DNA of 6,965 nt from Neptunomonas sp. (GTDB taxonomy: Bacteria > Pseudomonadota > Gammaproteobacteria > Pseudomonadales > Balneatricaceae), in assembly GCA_004195305.1 (NCBI GenBank), contig SDWN01000028.1:1-6965 (forward strand), in the 5' to 3' direction. A program made the translations under genes and the position numbers. Under the pieces are notes generated by a model. It saw nothing but the letters and a program-made list of their open reading frames with translations, was not told the origin of the DNA and made no database searches. This document shows positions 5,953 through 6,965 of the stretch, piece after piece (the first letter of the stretch is position 1; every line of letters starts with the position of its first letter).

Positions 5953-6946
5953 CTAGGTTGGATTTTGGCTGATATGAATACCCATCTGCGGGAACGCAAT
6001 TTCAATGCTGTGCTGCCGGAACAGTTCATCGATTCGACCGTTGACTTCATCGGTTACCTGCATCCGGTCAGATGTGCTGTTTACAAAGATACGTAATTCG
6101 AAATTCAGGGTGCTGTCCCCGAACTCTGTGAAATATGCATTTGGGCTCGGTTCGGCGAGCACGAGGGAGCATTCATTAGCGGCTTGTAAGAGCAGTTTAC
6201 GGGCCAACTTCAGGTCGGACTGGTAGGCGATGCCGATCCGGATAACCACCCGGGTGATGGCATCGCTCAGGGACCAGTTCACCAGCATATCGGTGATAAA
6301 GGTCTTGTTGGGGATGATCACTTCCTTACGATCCCAATCGGTGATCGTCGTGGCGCGGATCTGGATCCGGGAGACAGTGCCGGTCAATTCGCCGACGGTG
6401 ACCGTATCGCCAATCCTAACCGGCTTTTCAAACAAGATAATGAGACCGGAAACAAAGTTAGCCACGATCTCTTGCAGCCCGAATCCCAGACCGACCCCAA
6501 GGGCCGCAACCAGCCACTGCAGTTTGTCCCACTCCAGGCCGAACTCGCTGAAGCCCACAATAATACCGATAAGAATCAGCAGGTACTTGAGCAGCGAGGT
6601 AACAGCGTAGTTTGTGCCGGGGCCCAGAGCGAGGTGACGCAGCACCAGCAGTTCGAGAATGCCGGGCAGGTTATAGGCTGCCAGCCAGCACAGACCCAGC
6701 ACCAGCGAACCACTGAAAAGGTTGGCCAGGGTGAGGGGAAGGAGCTGCTCTCCCTCTTCGCCCCCGGACCAGATGGCGACCTGTTCCAGCACTTGCAGGC
6801 TAGGAACCAGGTCCGCCAAAAATAGCCAGAGTAACAGCGCAAACAAAGCCACAGTGGTTGCTTTTAGCAGTACTCGGGCTTGCTCGGAAATGGTCTGAAG
6901 ATCCAGATAGTCCTCTTTCAGAGGCGGCGGTTCCTCATTATTTTCT
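5953..6946 (-). CDS. Large-conductance-type MscS family channel (MscK/MscM-like), 5' truncated
   Basis: This is the C-terminal 330 or so residues of an inner-membrane mechanosensitive channel that opens under membrane tension to release solutes during hypo-osmotic shock. Counting from the first genomic residue (ENNEE), hydrophobic helices lie at about 28-47, 73-92 and 112-131. They are followed by the pore helix and its exit (LQWLVAALGVGLGFGLQE from about 142), then FVSGLIILFEKPVRIGDTV, the MscS beta domain with RATTITDWDRKEVIIPNK, and a C-terminal alpha/beta domain ending at TAG. The RATTITDWDRKEVIIPNK region and the compact end resemble MscK (KefA); the pore also resembles MscM (YjeP), so I give no symbol. 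Those full-length proteins exceed 1000 residues with a long periplasmic domain, so most of the gene lies beyond the window. The apparent ATG at 6963 lies in adapter sequence (MCIRDR) and is not a real start. Confidence 0.93.
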
Positions 6947-6965
6947 CTGTCTCTTATACACATCT
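6947..6965. other. Nextera/Tn5 mosaic-end sequencing adapter (artefact)
   Basis: The last 19 bases are CTGTCTCTTATACACATCT, identical to the Tn5 transposase mosaic end used in Nextera libraries and the sequence normally trimmed from reads. Its reverse complement, starting at the ATG at 6963, translates to MCIRDR, a well-known false N-terminus in metagenomic protein sets. True genomic sequence ends at about 6946. The identity is exact and placed at the very edge, as expected for untrimmed read-through. Confidence 0.97.

Overview
The window looks like a contig piece from a gammaproteobacterium, probably environmental. The support is a divergent rph / yicC pair arranged as in many Gammaproteobacteria, a YicC protein ending EQMREQIQNIE like the enterobacterial ones, an MscK/MscM-type large mechanosensitive channel, and a PEP-CTERM surface protein. 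A genus cannot be named from this. The right edge is not genomic: the last 19 bases match the Tn5/Nextera mosaic-end adapter exactly, which points to a shotgun or metagenome assembly.

Layout. At 1-90 an open frame runs in from the left edge and may be the tail of an upstream gene. At 217-1845 (+) is a membrane chemoreceptor with a periplasmic single-Cache domain. Two hairpins at 1953-2033 terminate rph on the minus strand, and one of them also closes the chemoreceptor transcript. At 2115-2888 (-) is rph (RNase PH, intact). A 183-bp divergent promoter region separates it from yicC at 3072-3938 (+), an RNase-family gene. Next, at 3992-4702 (+), is a Fic-domain protein whose active-site motif carries Gln where the catalytic His should be. 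At 4771-5574 (-) is a secreted PEP-CTERM protein with an abnormal 61-residue tail. It lies in AT-richer DNA between two inverted copies of a short repeat. At 5953-6946 (-) is the C-terminal part of a large MscS-family channel, cut off by the adapter.

How the genes relate. rph and yicC both concern RNA processing or decay and share a divergent control region. The Fic gene follows yicC by 53 bp on the same strand and may be co-transcribed. The chemoreceptor, the PEP-CTERM protein and the channel are all envelope proteins but show no operon link. The exosortase needed to process the PEP-CTERM protein is not in the window.

The observations most worth following are the non-canonical Fic motif, the repeat-derived tail on the PEP-CTERM protein with its flanking inverted repeats, and the adapter that creates a false start (MCIRDR) for the channel gene. 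I saw no CRISPR array, tRNA, rRNA, integrase, transposase gene or recognisable defence system.
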